In this document: in pieces, positions 18,208-25,135 of the stretch | Layout: each line of letters starts with the position of its first letter | How positions within the stretch are numbered: position 1 is the first letter of the stretch | NCBI RefSeq assembly: GCF_001485575.1 | Contig: NZ_BCNB01000002.1 | Span: 1 to 64,000 of the forward strand | Length of the DNA stretch: 64,000 nucleotides | Direction: 5' to 3' | Origin: Haloarcula sp. CBA1127 | Lineage (GTDB): Archaea > Halobacteriota > Halobacteria > Halobacteriales > Haloarculaceae | The notes under the pieces: model-generated | Told to the model about the DNA's origin: nothing | Databases searched by the model: none | What the model saw: the letters and a program-made list of their open reading frames with translations, nothing else | Program-made: the position numbers and the translations under genes

Positions 18208-19193
18208 TACTCGCTCACCTCCGCGCGCCCGTCGCTTGCACCGAGGTAGTCCCGAATCGTTTCGTCGTCCATCGTGTCGAGAACGGCGGTCTGGTCGAGC
18301 CCCGAAACAACCGCCGCGGGGTCAAGATAGCTCGCCAGTGCTTCCTGACCTGTTTCTGTCCGGTCAGCTATCTCGTCGGAGGTGAGATACGACGACCGCC
18401 GTTCACCGATGGCCGCCTCACGGACCCGCTGGAACCGATCCGAATCAGGCTCGACCGGAGCATCCTCGGCGTACCGGTCGTCGAAGTGTTCGACCCAAGT
18501 TGCCCGTTCAGTCCATTCGCCGTCTAGCTCGGCCTCACGGCGGACCCAGTCCACGCCGTCAGCGACAGCTTCCCACCAGCCGTCGTCGATTCTCGCATCC
18601 GTGATTACCCGACGTGCGACCCGCGCACCCCGGCCGGCCACAATAATCGCCTGCATATCCGCCGCCTCGGACGGTGACACAACGTAGAGACCCGGAACCG
18701 GTGTCGTGCCGTCGTGGTCGGCGTACTCGCGGTCGAAGGTTTCGCGTTCTTCGCCGTCGTGTTCGTATGTCTCAAACATCGCCGCGTCGTCGTCCAGGCC
18801 CCGCATATACTCGCCGTCGTAGCGGGTCGCAGCGATGACACGACGAGTTGTGGCTGTCTCCCCGTCCTGCGTCTCGACGACAAACCCCTCTCCATCATCG
18901 GTTCTATCAAGCGATTCGACCAGTTCGGAGACGACGGTACAACCGGCGGTTTCGGCGTGGTCGTGAATACGGTCGTACAGCGTCTCTATGTCGATTCCGT
19001 CCGGGAAGCCGAGGTAGTTTTCGAGGTAGGCACAGCGCTTGAGGGACGAGCGGCCGCGGTCGTAGATAGCCGTATCGAGGTCCGCTCTGGCCGTGAACAC
19101 ACCTGCCGCACAACCGGCCGGACCACCCCCAACGATGATGACGTCACAGTCGAACGTCGTCCCCGTTCGGTTCCCCACTGCCACCATACTCAC
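18207..19193 (-). CDS. FAD-dependent oxidoreductase in siderophore operon
   Basis: A 328-residue protein with the nucleotide-binding motif VIIVGGGPAGCAAGVF near 19-34. The first 190 residues match short thioredoxin-reductase-like flavoproteins. The C-terminal 140 residues are acidic and of unknown fold. The GTG at 19193 overlaps the stop of a 25-codon leader frame (GTGA); an in-frame ATG is two codons later. In an operon with an iron importer, release of iron from the siderophore by reduction is a reasonable guess but not shown. Confidence 0.75.
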   Translation of the reverse strand: MSMVAVGNRTGTTFDCDVIIVGGGPAGCAAGVFTARADLDTAIYDRGRSSLKRCAYLENYLGFPDGIDIETLYDRIHDHAETAGCTVVSELVESLDRTDDGEGFVVETQDGETATTRRVIAATRYDGEYMRGLDDDAAMFETYEHDGEERETFDREYADHDGTTPVPGLYVVSPSEAADMQAIIVAGRGARVARRVITDARIDDGWWEAVADGVDWVRREAELDGEWTERATWVEHFDDRYAEDAPVEPDSDRFQRVREAAIGERRSSYLTSDEIADRTETGQEALASYLDPAAVVSGLDQTAVLDTMDDETIRDYLGASDGRAEVSE

Positions 19194-19267
19194 GACGCTC
19201 CGTTCAGTGTCCGTGACACCGACAGCAGGTGTGACGGTTCAGTGGTGTCGATCGAGTCGTTCAACAT
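19190..19267 (-). CDS. 25-codon leader ORF of the siderophore operon
   Basis: The first ATG after the iron operator opens a 25-codon frame (begins MLNDSIDTTE) whose TGA overlaps the GTG start of the flavoprotein as GTGA. The ATG lies four bases from the operator, the same geometry as the leaderless binding-protein gene. It may be a coupling peptide, an attenuating leader, or the true N-terminus displaced by a frameshift. Confidence 0.45.
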   Translation of the reverse strand: MLNDSIDTTEPSHLLSVSRTLNGAS

Positions 19268-19271
19268 ACTG

Positions 19272-19287
19272 TTTAGGCCAGCCTAAA
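19272..19287 (-). promoter_or_regulatory. DtxR/IdeR-type operator of siderophore operon
   Basis: TTTAGGCCAGCCTAAA is a 16-base palindrome with one mismatched centre pair and the same half-sites as the operator at 16036-16055. It lies between a TATA-like CTTTATCC (minus strand, about 19290-19297) and the leader ATG. A weaker partial copy TTTAGGCAGACCGAA occurs at 19308-19322 upstream of the TATA box. Metal-dependent repression of the whole operon is inferred. Confidence 0.78.
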
Positions 19288-19423
19288 TGGATAAAGCGTT
19301 TTCGAAGTTTAGGCAGACCGAACATTATGTGAGTGGGTTGCTCTTTCTGCCAGAACGACACTGTCTGAGCAGGCGAGTTTGAGAAGTGAGGAAGTCGCAT
19401 CAAGAAGCGTTCCTGCCGACGAC

Positions 19424-19813
19424 TCAGTTGCGGAGGTTCGTGACTTCCATCACAGTCTGAAGAATGTCAGTCTCAAAGTCGCTATCCGCGACAACAAGTT
19501 CGTCACCTGTTGAGCGAGCGGTGGCTGCGATGAGCATATCGGCTGTTGCCAGTCGCTCTCCATCTGTCAGAAGTTCATCTTGGAGACGAGCGGCCTCAAC
19601 TGCGATAGGTTCGTTTAAATCGAGCGTCTGCACGTCCGAGAACTCCTGTCTGACGGCTAATACGTCGGTCTCACCACTCCCGAGGCGGCCGTTAATATAC
19701 TCGAATGCACAGATTGTCGACGTATACCACGGCCGCCCATCATCGAGATATTCGACGACGTGCTCGTCCCCATGCTGATAGGCGATAATCGCGGAAGTGT
19801 CGAGAAACAGTAC
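19424..19813 (-). pseudogene. vapC: VapC PIN-domain toxin without a start codon
   Basis: The frame encodes 129 residues of a PIN ribonuclease, beginning VLFLDTSAII and ending in LRN. The expected acidic residues are present: D in LDTSA, E in FEY, D in TADMLIAA and D in ADSDFE. The fold is therefore intact. However, there is no ATG, GTG or TTG between the preceding in-frame stop and the VLFLDTSA strand. The nearest ATG (19633) would give only a 69-residue C-terminal piece. Translation would need an unusual start or a frameshift from the antitoxin gene. Confidence 0.65.
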
Positions 19814-20004
19814 CGCTCGCGGCCTTCCCGTACGATCTCCATTGCTTCTTCGGCTTCTTCATCTGACAGTGTCCCCGGAGACATCCCGTCACCAGTCGAT
19901 GCAACGATTCGGAGTAAGAACTCATCCCACGTTTCGTCATCTCGTTTCGCTTCGTCCAGTCTGTCTTTCGTATCAGTGTCGATGGGAATGGACGTTCGAC
20001 TCAT
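19657..20004 (-). CDS. vapB: VapB-like antitoxin reading into vapC in another frame
   Basis: The first 65 or so residues (MSRTSIPIDTDTKDRLDEAK onward, then EEAEEAMEIVREGRER) are a haloarchaeal VapB-type antitoxin. After RER the frame has no stop and continues for about 45 residues through the toxin region out of frame, giving 115 residues. The usual arrangement is an ATGA overlap joining antitoxin stop to toxin start. A short deletion there would explain both the missing stop and the missing vapC start. Confidence 0.6.
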   Translation of the reverse strand: MSRTSIPIDTDTKDRLDEAKRDDETWDEFLLRIVASTGDGMSPGTLSDEEAEEAMEIVREGRERYCFSTLPRLSPISMGTSTSSNISMMGGRGIRRQSVHSSILTAASGVVRPTY

Positions 20005-20119
20005 GTGAATTTCTAATGAATTTCTCGGACATCAGTGTTTGCACTGCCCATTCTTGCCCACGAATAGGGTTACTTGCCGAATGTCGAACTGAGAGCGAGG
20101 GTAGAGCTAAACTATAGAC

Positions 20120-21580
20120 TCAGTCGCCGGCCGCCACCCTGAGTTCGGGGAAGTATCGACCGTGGAAATCGAACGGAGCTGCGTGGGGGAGCGATGCGCT
20201 GGCGCGCTCCTCGAACGTCTGACCGTCGAGGACGAGTAGCCGGGACCGATCGGCGTCTGTGTCCAGTGCAACGACTAGCACCACGCCGTCATCCTCGGTG
20301 TCGCCGTCGGGTGCGGGGACGAACACCGGCTCGCCGAAGTAGTCTCCGCCGTCATCGAATGTCTCGACAGCGCCCGTGTCCGTGTCGAGTTTCAGCACGC
20401 GACAGGCCCACTCGGTGACTGGTGTGTCCATCACCATCGCGTACACGTAGCGGTGCGGGCGACACCACCGAGCCGGTGAGACGGTCGGCAGTGCGCTGCC
20501 GTCGGGGTACAACATCTCTCGCGACACCGCCGCGTCGACGTCGCCGTATCGCGTCACACCGCTTCCGGTACCAAGGTCCACGGTGAACCGCTCGATGCGG
20601 CCAACGATAGCGCCCATCTCGCCTGCACGGAGGTTGTCCAGATACAGCGAGTCGATGGTCGTCGCGTCTGGTACTGTTTCGAGGTCGAACACCAGTTCCC
20701 TGCCGCTGGCCCGTTCGAACGCGTTGACGTGGTGGAAACCGAACACAGCGTCGATGACCGGCTCAGCAACGACGGTTCCCGTAGTCCGGTCCATGACAAT
20801 GATTCGGGTTCCGCGGTCGGGTTCCCACTCGAACTGCTCGATGAAGGGTGCCTGTCGCCCGGGTTTGAGAAACCGTCGTGGGTCAAGCCGGAGTGGGAAT
20901 TCAGTCAAGACGACGTACCGGGGCGTCAGCGCGAAACTGTGCATATACGCCGGCTGGTCGGTGTCGACACTCCCAACGTGTCGCCGGGTCCCATCGGGCG
21001 ACATAGCAGTGACGTGGTACTGGCTGGTCCGTCCGAACGCCGTGTCGACGTTCACGAGGACGCCGCTCGTCGGGTCACGTTTGAGGTGGGCACAGGAGAG
21101 TTGCCCAGTCGGGACGCCGTCGTCGTGTTCGAGGTGGCCTGTCGTTTCGAGCGTGTTCGGGTCGAAACGCACCTTGCGGGGCGATTCGGTCAGGGCGACG
21201 TACTCACCACCGAACCGCTCGGCGATGATGTTGGTGTTGTCGTAGGGGTCAGTCAGAAATGTCGCCAGCCGCGAGCGAAGTGTCGTCTCGCCGGTCGCGA
21301 AGCCGCCCTCGAACTCGCCGCTCGTCGCCGCCTCGTACGCGTCCGTCCGGAGGAAGCGGTTCCGATAGTGCACGGCGTCACTGTCGGGGTCGAAAGTGAA
21401 CCGGTACAGCATCGCGAAGCCGTCGAACCAGTGATCGACACTGCTACCGTTTGGGAGGGAGAACGCGCCGGGTCCGTTTCGGATGAGACTACCGCGGAGC
21501 CAGTCCGGGAGGTCACCGGTCACGGAGATGGATGCCGCCGTCTCGTCGTGGAGCGAGTGGAACCCAGGGTGGGAAGTCAT
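20120..21580 (-). CDS. Carotenoid oxygenase (RPE65/CCD family)
   Basis: A 486-residue non-haem iron dioxygenase of the carotenoid cleavage family. The four iron-binding histidines are visible at H165 (SCAHLKRDP), H214 (MHSFALTP), H283 or H284 (GFHHVNAFE) and H473 (FDFHGRYFP). The seven-blade propeller length is normal. It would cleave a carotenoid or apocarotenoid. In haloarchaea one possible product is retinal, although Brp/Blh does that job in most. No carotenoid or opsin gene is adjacent. Confidence 0.88.
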   Translation of the reverse strand: MTSHPGFHSLHDETAASISVTGDLPDWLRGSLIRNGPGAFSLPNGSSVDHWFDGFAMLYRFTFDPDSDAVHYRNRFLRTDAYEAATSGEFEGGFATGETTLRSRLATFLTDPYDNTNIIAERFGGEYVALTESPRKVRFDPNTLETTGHLEHDDGVPTGQLSCAHLKRDPTSGVLVNVDTAFGRTSQYHVTAMSPDGTRRHVGSVDTDQPAYMHSFALTPRYVVLTEFPLRLDPRRFLKPGRQAPFIEQFEWEPDRGTRIIVMDRTTGTVVAEPVIDAVFGFHHVNAFERASGRELVFDLETVPDATTIDSLYLDNLRAGEMGAIVGRIERFTVDLGTGSGVTRYGDVDAAVSREMLYPDGSALPTVSPARWCRPHRYVYAMVMDTPVTEWACRVLKLDTDTGAVETFDDGGDYFGEPVFVPAPDGDTEDDGVVLVVALDTDADRSRLLVLDGQTFEERASASLPHAAPFDFHGRYFPELRVAAGD

Positions 21581-21633
21581 ATCATTACAATGGGTGACAG
21601 CGGCTAAGGCCTGACGCCCACGAGCCGGGTATC

Positions 21634-21715
21634 ATACGGATTGTTGTAGATTATGTTCGGATAGCTCTGACTCCGGGGTCAGCGCATACCGGTACATCGC
21701 TCCAACAATCCGTAT
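21634..21715. repeat. 82-base element with 13-base terminal inverted repeats
   Basis: ATACGGATTGTTG at 21634-21646 is matched exactly in reverse complement by CAACAATCCGTAT at 21703-21715. The 56-base interior contains a second hairpin around TGACTCCGGGGTCA. The right end overlaps the stop codon of the DMT transporter gene. It could be a miniature inverted-repeat element or a long-stem terminator for that gene. Confidence 0.55.
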
Positions 21716-22704
21716 CAGTCCTGCGTCGAGTACGCGTTTCCGCTAACTACGACGCAGTCGTCCCGTGGAGTCTGTGTTCGATGGGACGGCGAACCAGTGT
21801 GACGGCGGCGTAACGACCGAAGCACGTCGGCTTTCACCCACGCGAAGCCGACCACGATTACGGCGAAGCCGGCGACGGTCACCGGGCCGAGTGTTTCACC
21901 GAGCAGGAGCCAGCCGCTGATAGCCGTCACTGCCGGTACTACGTAGGAAACCAGGCTGGTTTCAGCGGCACCGACTGTGCTGATCAGGCGGAAGTAGAGG
22001 AGGAACCCGATCGCGCTGGCGACGATGCCGAGATACGCGATTGCCGCTAGCTGTTCGAGACCAACCGTGACGGTTCCGAACTGCTCCGAGGGCAGCCCCG
22101 CGCTGACGGCGTGCAGGATGCCCGCCCCGAGCAGCGTCATCCAGGCCTGCAGGCTCACGAGCGGGAGCGAACTGGTGTAACGTTCGGTCAGGACTGCGCC
22201 GACGGCGAAGGCGACAGCCGAACTGATGAGCAGGGCGACGCCGAGCAGTCGGCCGCCGACCGCTCCCGGCGTGGGGTTCGCGATGATAACCACGCCGATG
22301 AATCCACAGACCGTGCCGATGAGTTCGTGCGGGCGAGCCCGGTAGCTCGGTATCAGCGTCGATGCGAACGCCGGCGTCACAACCGGCGTGAGACTGAGCA
22401 GGATTGCGCCGAAGGAACTCGGGACGTACTGCTGTCCAAGGAACAAGAGCGCGAAGTGTGCGCCGATGAGGACGGTGCCGCCGATGAAAATCAGCGACCA
22501 GTCATCGCGGGTCTGTGGGCGCAGTGACCGGCCGCGCCAGAGGGCATAGCCAAGCAGGACGACTGCAGCAATATCGTGTCGGACAGCTGCCAGCAGCACC
22601 GGCGGGACGCTTTCGAGACCAGTCTTGATCGCCACAAAGGAAAGTCCCCAGATGAGTGCGAGCGCAGCAAACAGCAAGCCAATATGTCGTGTCGAGCGTG
22701 TCAT
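21715..22704 (-). CDS. EamA/DMT-family drug/metabolite exporter
   Basis: A 329-residue inner membrane protein with ten hydrophobic segments arranged as two EamA repeats. The start at 22704 (MTRSTRHIGLL) is preferred over an in-frame ATG five codons upstream. Members export amino acids, nucleotide sugars or drugs, and the substrate cannot be inferred here. The last codons run into the inverted-repeat element. Confidence 0.83.
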   Translation of the reverse strand: MTRSTRHIGLLFAALALIWGLSFVAIKTGLESVPPVLLAAVRHDIAAVVLLGYALWRGRSLRPQTRDDWSLIFIGGTVLIGAHFALLFLGQQYVPSSFGAILLSLTPVVTPAFASTLIPSYRARPHELIGTVCGFIGVVIIANPTPGAVGGRLLGVALLISSAVAFAVGAVLTERYTSSLPLVSLQAWMTLLGAGILHAVSAGLPSEQFGTVTVGLEQLAAIAYLGIVASAIGFLLYFRLISTVGAAETSLVSYVVPAVTAISGWLLLGETLGPVTVAGFAVIVVGFAWVKADVLRSLRRRHTGSPSHRTQTPRDDCVVVSGNAYSTQD

Positions 22705-23010
22705 TCCAGTAGAGATCAACTATATGTGCTGGAGGAGTATGAAGCTTCTATCGCCACTGTGACGCACACGCACGGCCTCTACGGCCACGTCTGCTGTTCA
22801 GAAATTCCCGAAAACAGTGTGTATCCGCAGTGCTATCGAAGCCAGTTGTACCGAGACGTATCGTTCTCCTCGACTCCGTACCACGGAGTTCTCATTCGGT
22901 CGCCGAACAGTCTCTCAGCTCACTGCCAATAGCGTCAAAAACGAGAATGATGCCCACGTCGGCAGCCCTGGGCGACTGCTCCCGGCCAACATCCAAGTGT
23001 ATGACCCGAG
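22705..23010. other. Intergenic region without a supported gene
   Basis: About 300 bases lie between two leftward genes. The part next to 22705 probably carries the DMT transporter promoter (AT-rich stretch around 22722-22735). I see no gene or clear repeat. Confidence 0.5.
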
Positions 23011-23280
23011 TCAGGTCGACATCGTGTCGAAATGCCAGCCCGGGTCGGTTCCGGTTTCGTCAATATGCTCGGACCGGCACGCCGGACAGCAGTCAGGGAC
23101 AGCAGTTTCGGACCGGGGAACGTACACCGCGCCGTCACACTCCACACAGGCGTCCGCGACGACTGTCACGCAGTCCGCACAGAGATTGAAGTCGTCGACT
23201 GTGAGGTCTCGCAGGGGTTCGAGTTGTTTGTCCAAGATGTACTCATCGATAGCCGCCTGACAGTTTTGGCACAGTTGCAT
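23011..23280 (-). CDS. Small cysteine-rich zinc-ribbon protein
   Basis: An 89-residue protein from the ATG at 23280 (MQLCQNCQAAIDEYIL). It has four paired cysteine knuckles: CQNC, CADC, CVEC and CPAC, enough for two zinc ribbons. There is no catalytic motif. Such proteins in haloarchaea are usually nucleic-acid or protein-binding, and I cannot say more. Earlier in-frame start codons would add a basic, serine-rich segment unlike the rest, so I rejected them. Confidence 0.65.
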   Translation of the reverse strand: MQLCQNCQAAIDEYILDKQLEPLRDLTVDDFNLCADCVTVVADACVECDGAVYVPRSETAVPDCCPACRSEHIDETGTDPGWHFDTMST

Positions 23281-23406
23281 AGCGATCCAACTTGACGCAT
23301 GGTACCGTGACACAAATAGTTGCTGCCCGGTTATCGATTGTGAATGTCCCGACGGGTAGCTGTTCGAGGACAGCACCACCGAGAAGTGACAGAGACAGGT
23401 GGTGGG

Positions 23407-24024
23407 CTAGGGTGCGCGGAACACGCGAATGGTGTCCCGAGACGTCGGTTCTCGAATGAGTTGCGCGAACCCTAGTTCTGAGAACACTTGCTTCCAGTTG
23501 CGGTGATACAGCGGGAAATCGTCGTTGACGTAACTCACGTCAGTGTCTTCGCGTCCGCGTTCGGGACTATTGCCCTCGTTTTCGGCAATGACGAGGAGGT
23601 CGCCGGCAACGCGGGCGATCTCTTCGAACACCCACGCGTCATCGGGGTGGATATGCTGGAGCGTCTCAACCGAATAGACGACATCGAAGGCATCGTCCTC
23701 GAATTCGGTGACGATGTCTTCGAGGGCACCGGTGTGGAACGTCCCCGAATTCGCGAGCCGAGGGTAGTGCTCAGCCATCACGTCGAAGGATTCCTCGTTG
23801 ATGTCGATACCAGTGAGATTCCCGTATCCGTTGGTCTGCAGGTGTGCCAGATGGCGGCCCGAGCCACAGCCCAGTTCGATAATTCGGGCGTCGTCGTGGA
23901 CGTAGTGGTCGAGTACGTTGACCAGCGTCTCACTCACCTCGTTCGGTCCGATCTCAGCGTAGTACGCCGGCGAGAACTTCCCGGAGCGGGAGGCCCAGTC
24001 GTTTCGAACGTCGTCCGGGTCCAT
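23407..24024 (-). CDS. SAM-dependent class I methyltransferase
   Basis: A 205-residue methyltransferase from the ATG at 24024 (MDPDDVRNDWASRSGKF). Motif I IIELGCGSG near 49-57 binds S-adenosylmethionine, followed by the acidic loop LTGIDINEES and the post-motif VVYSVETLQHI. It resembles small-molecule methyltransferases of the UbiE/Methyltransf_11 type. The substrate is not evident. Confidence 0.8.
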   Translation of the reverse strand: MDPDDVRNDWASRSGKFSPAYYAEIGPNEVSETLVNVLDHYVHDDARIIELGCGSGRHLAHLQTNGYGNLTGIDINEESFDVMAEHYPRLANSGTFHTGALEDIVTEFEDDAFDVVYSVETLQHIHPDDAWVFEEIARVAGDLLVIAENEGNSPERGREDTDVSYVNDDFPLYHRNWKQVFSELGFAQLIREPTSRDTIRVFRAP

Positions 24025-24166
24025 ACCCACCGTACACTGTTGTAGAATAAATGCACCACGAAGTGCGCGCCGGACAGTCGGTGAGCGCACGCAGGGGGTC
24101 ACAGCGGACAGTTCTACAGGTGACGCTCCGACAGTACTGCCAGCGGATGGAACTGCCAGTGTCGGG

Positions 24167-24454
24167 CTATGACTCGTGCTGGAGCAATCGGTCAGCCCGC
24201 GTTTCAAGCTCCGTCTCGTCAATTTCGCCCGATGCGTACTGTTGTTTGAGCGTCTCCAGCGAGTCCGGCTCGGCAGTTGCCTCGCCCTGTAGCTGCACGT
24301 ACAGCAAAGCGCCGACCGCCACAGCAGCGATGACGAACGCTACGAGCAACAGCCACCAGCCGCCGGGGGCCATGCCCATGCCCGTCGCCCCACCGTGGGG
24401 CCCCATCGGTCCGTGCTGGAGTAGCGCAGTTGTTGGCGAAAGCATCTGGGACAC
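24167..24454 (-). CDS. SHOCT-domain membrane protein
   Basis: A 95-residue protein with a glycine/methionine-rich N-terminus, one hydrophobic segment (about 33-54, WWLLLVAFVIAAVAVGALL) and a C-terminal SHOCT helix pair (LETLKQQYASGEIDETELE). SHOCT tails are short oligomerisation modules. The methionine- and histidine-rich head (MGPHGGATGMGM) could bind a metal, but that is speculative. Confidence 0.72.
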   Translation of the reverse strand: MSQMLSPTTALLQHGPMGPHGGATGMGMAPGGWWLLLVAFVIAAVAVGALLYVQLQGEATAEPDSLETLKQQYASGEIDETELETRADRLLQHES

Positions 24455-24598
24455 CTCTATGTGTAGCTACGGGTCCCAGCCCATAATCAGGGGTGCTGGT
24501 TCCCACTGACTGAGAACACAAAGCGGGCCAAGAAGCGGTGAGTGTAGCGCTGAGAGGGAGGTCTGTAACCGGTGGTATCTGTGGGTCGCGACACCGGT

Positions 24599-25033
24599 TC
24601 ACCCGACTCGGAATTCACGGCCATACCAGTCGTCGATTCGAAGTTCGTACGGCGTTGTCGTCGATGTATCGTCCCAGCTGACTGGATTAGGGGCGAACTG
24701 TGTGTTGCTTGCCAGCGAGGCGAGGGCCGGCTCTACCTCGTCATAGGTCGCCTCTACCAGCTCACCCGTAACCACGACGCTTCGCCAGACCGATTTGGGT
24801 TCGGTCTCCTCGTACACGGTGAACCCGACAGTGGCGTCAGCCGCCAGATAGCGGTGTTTCTGGCTCTCATCGCTCTCTGAAAGGTGAAACGCCAGGCTAT
24901 CGGTCGCCGGGTCGTACCCGAACGCGACCGGGAGCGGGTATGGAGCCGCACCTGTCGGGCCGGACAGTGCCAGCACACCGATTCCGTTGTCAGTGAGGAC
25001 GTCGACGACCGTTTCGTCACGTAATTCTCGCAT
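24599..25033 (-). CDS. Pyridoxamine 5'-phosphate oxidase-family flavoprotein
   Basis: A 144-residue split-barrel protein of the PNPOx-like superfamily (MRELRDETVVDVLTDNGIGV; YPLPVAFGYDPATDSLAFHL; WRSVVVTGELVE). Haloarchaea carry many such paralogues that bind FMN or F420 and reduce unknown substrates. It is divergent from the hemerythrin fusion gene with a spacing of about 100 bases. Confidence 0.75.
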   Translation of the reverse strand: MRELRDETVVDVLTDNGIGVLALSGPTGAAPYPLPVAFGYDPATDSLAFHLSESDESQKHRYLAADATVGFTVYEETEPKSVWRSVVVTGELVEATYDEVEPALASLASNTQFAPNPVSWDDTSTTTPYELRIDDWYGREFRVG

Positions 25034-25135
25034 CCCGACTGCGATGTTAACTGGAAACTACTTGGGATGCAGACCGCATTTTCACTCGGTGGGAACGTGA
25101 GAGTTGCTTTTCAAATAATGGGTAACAGAACAGGT

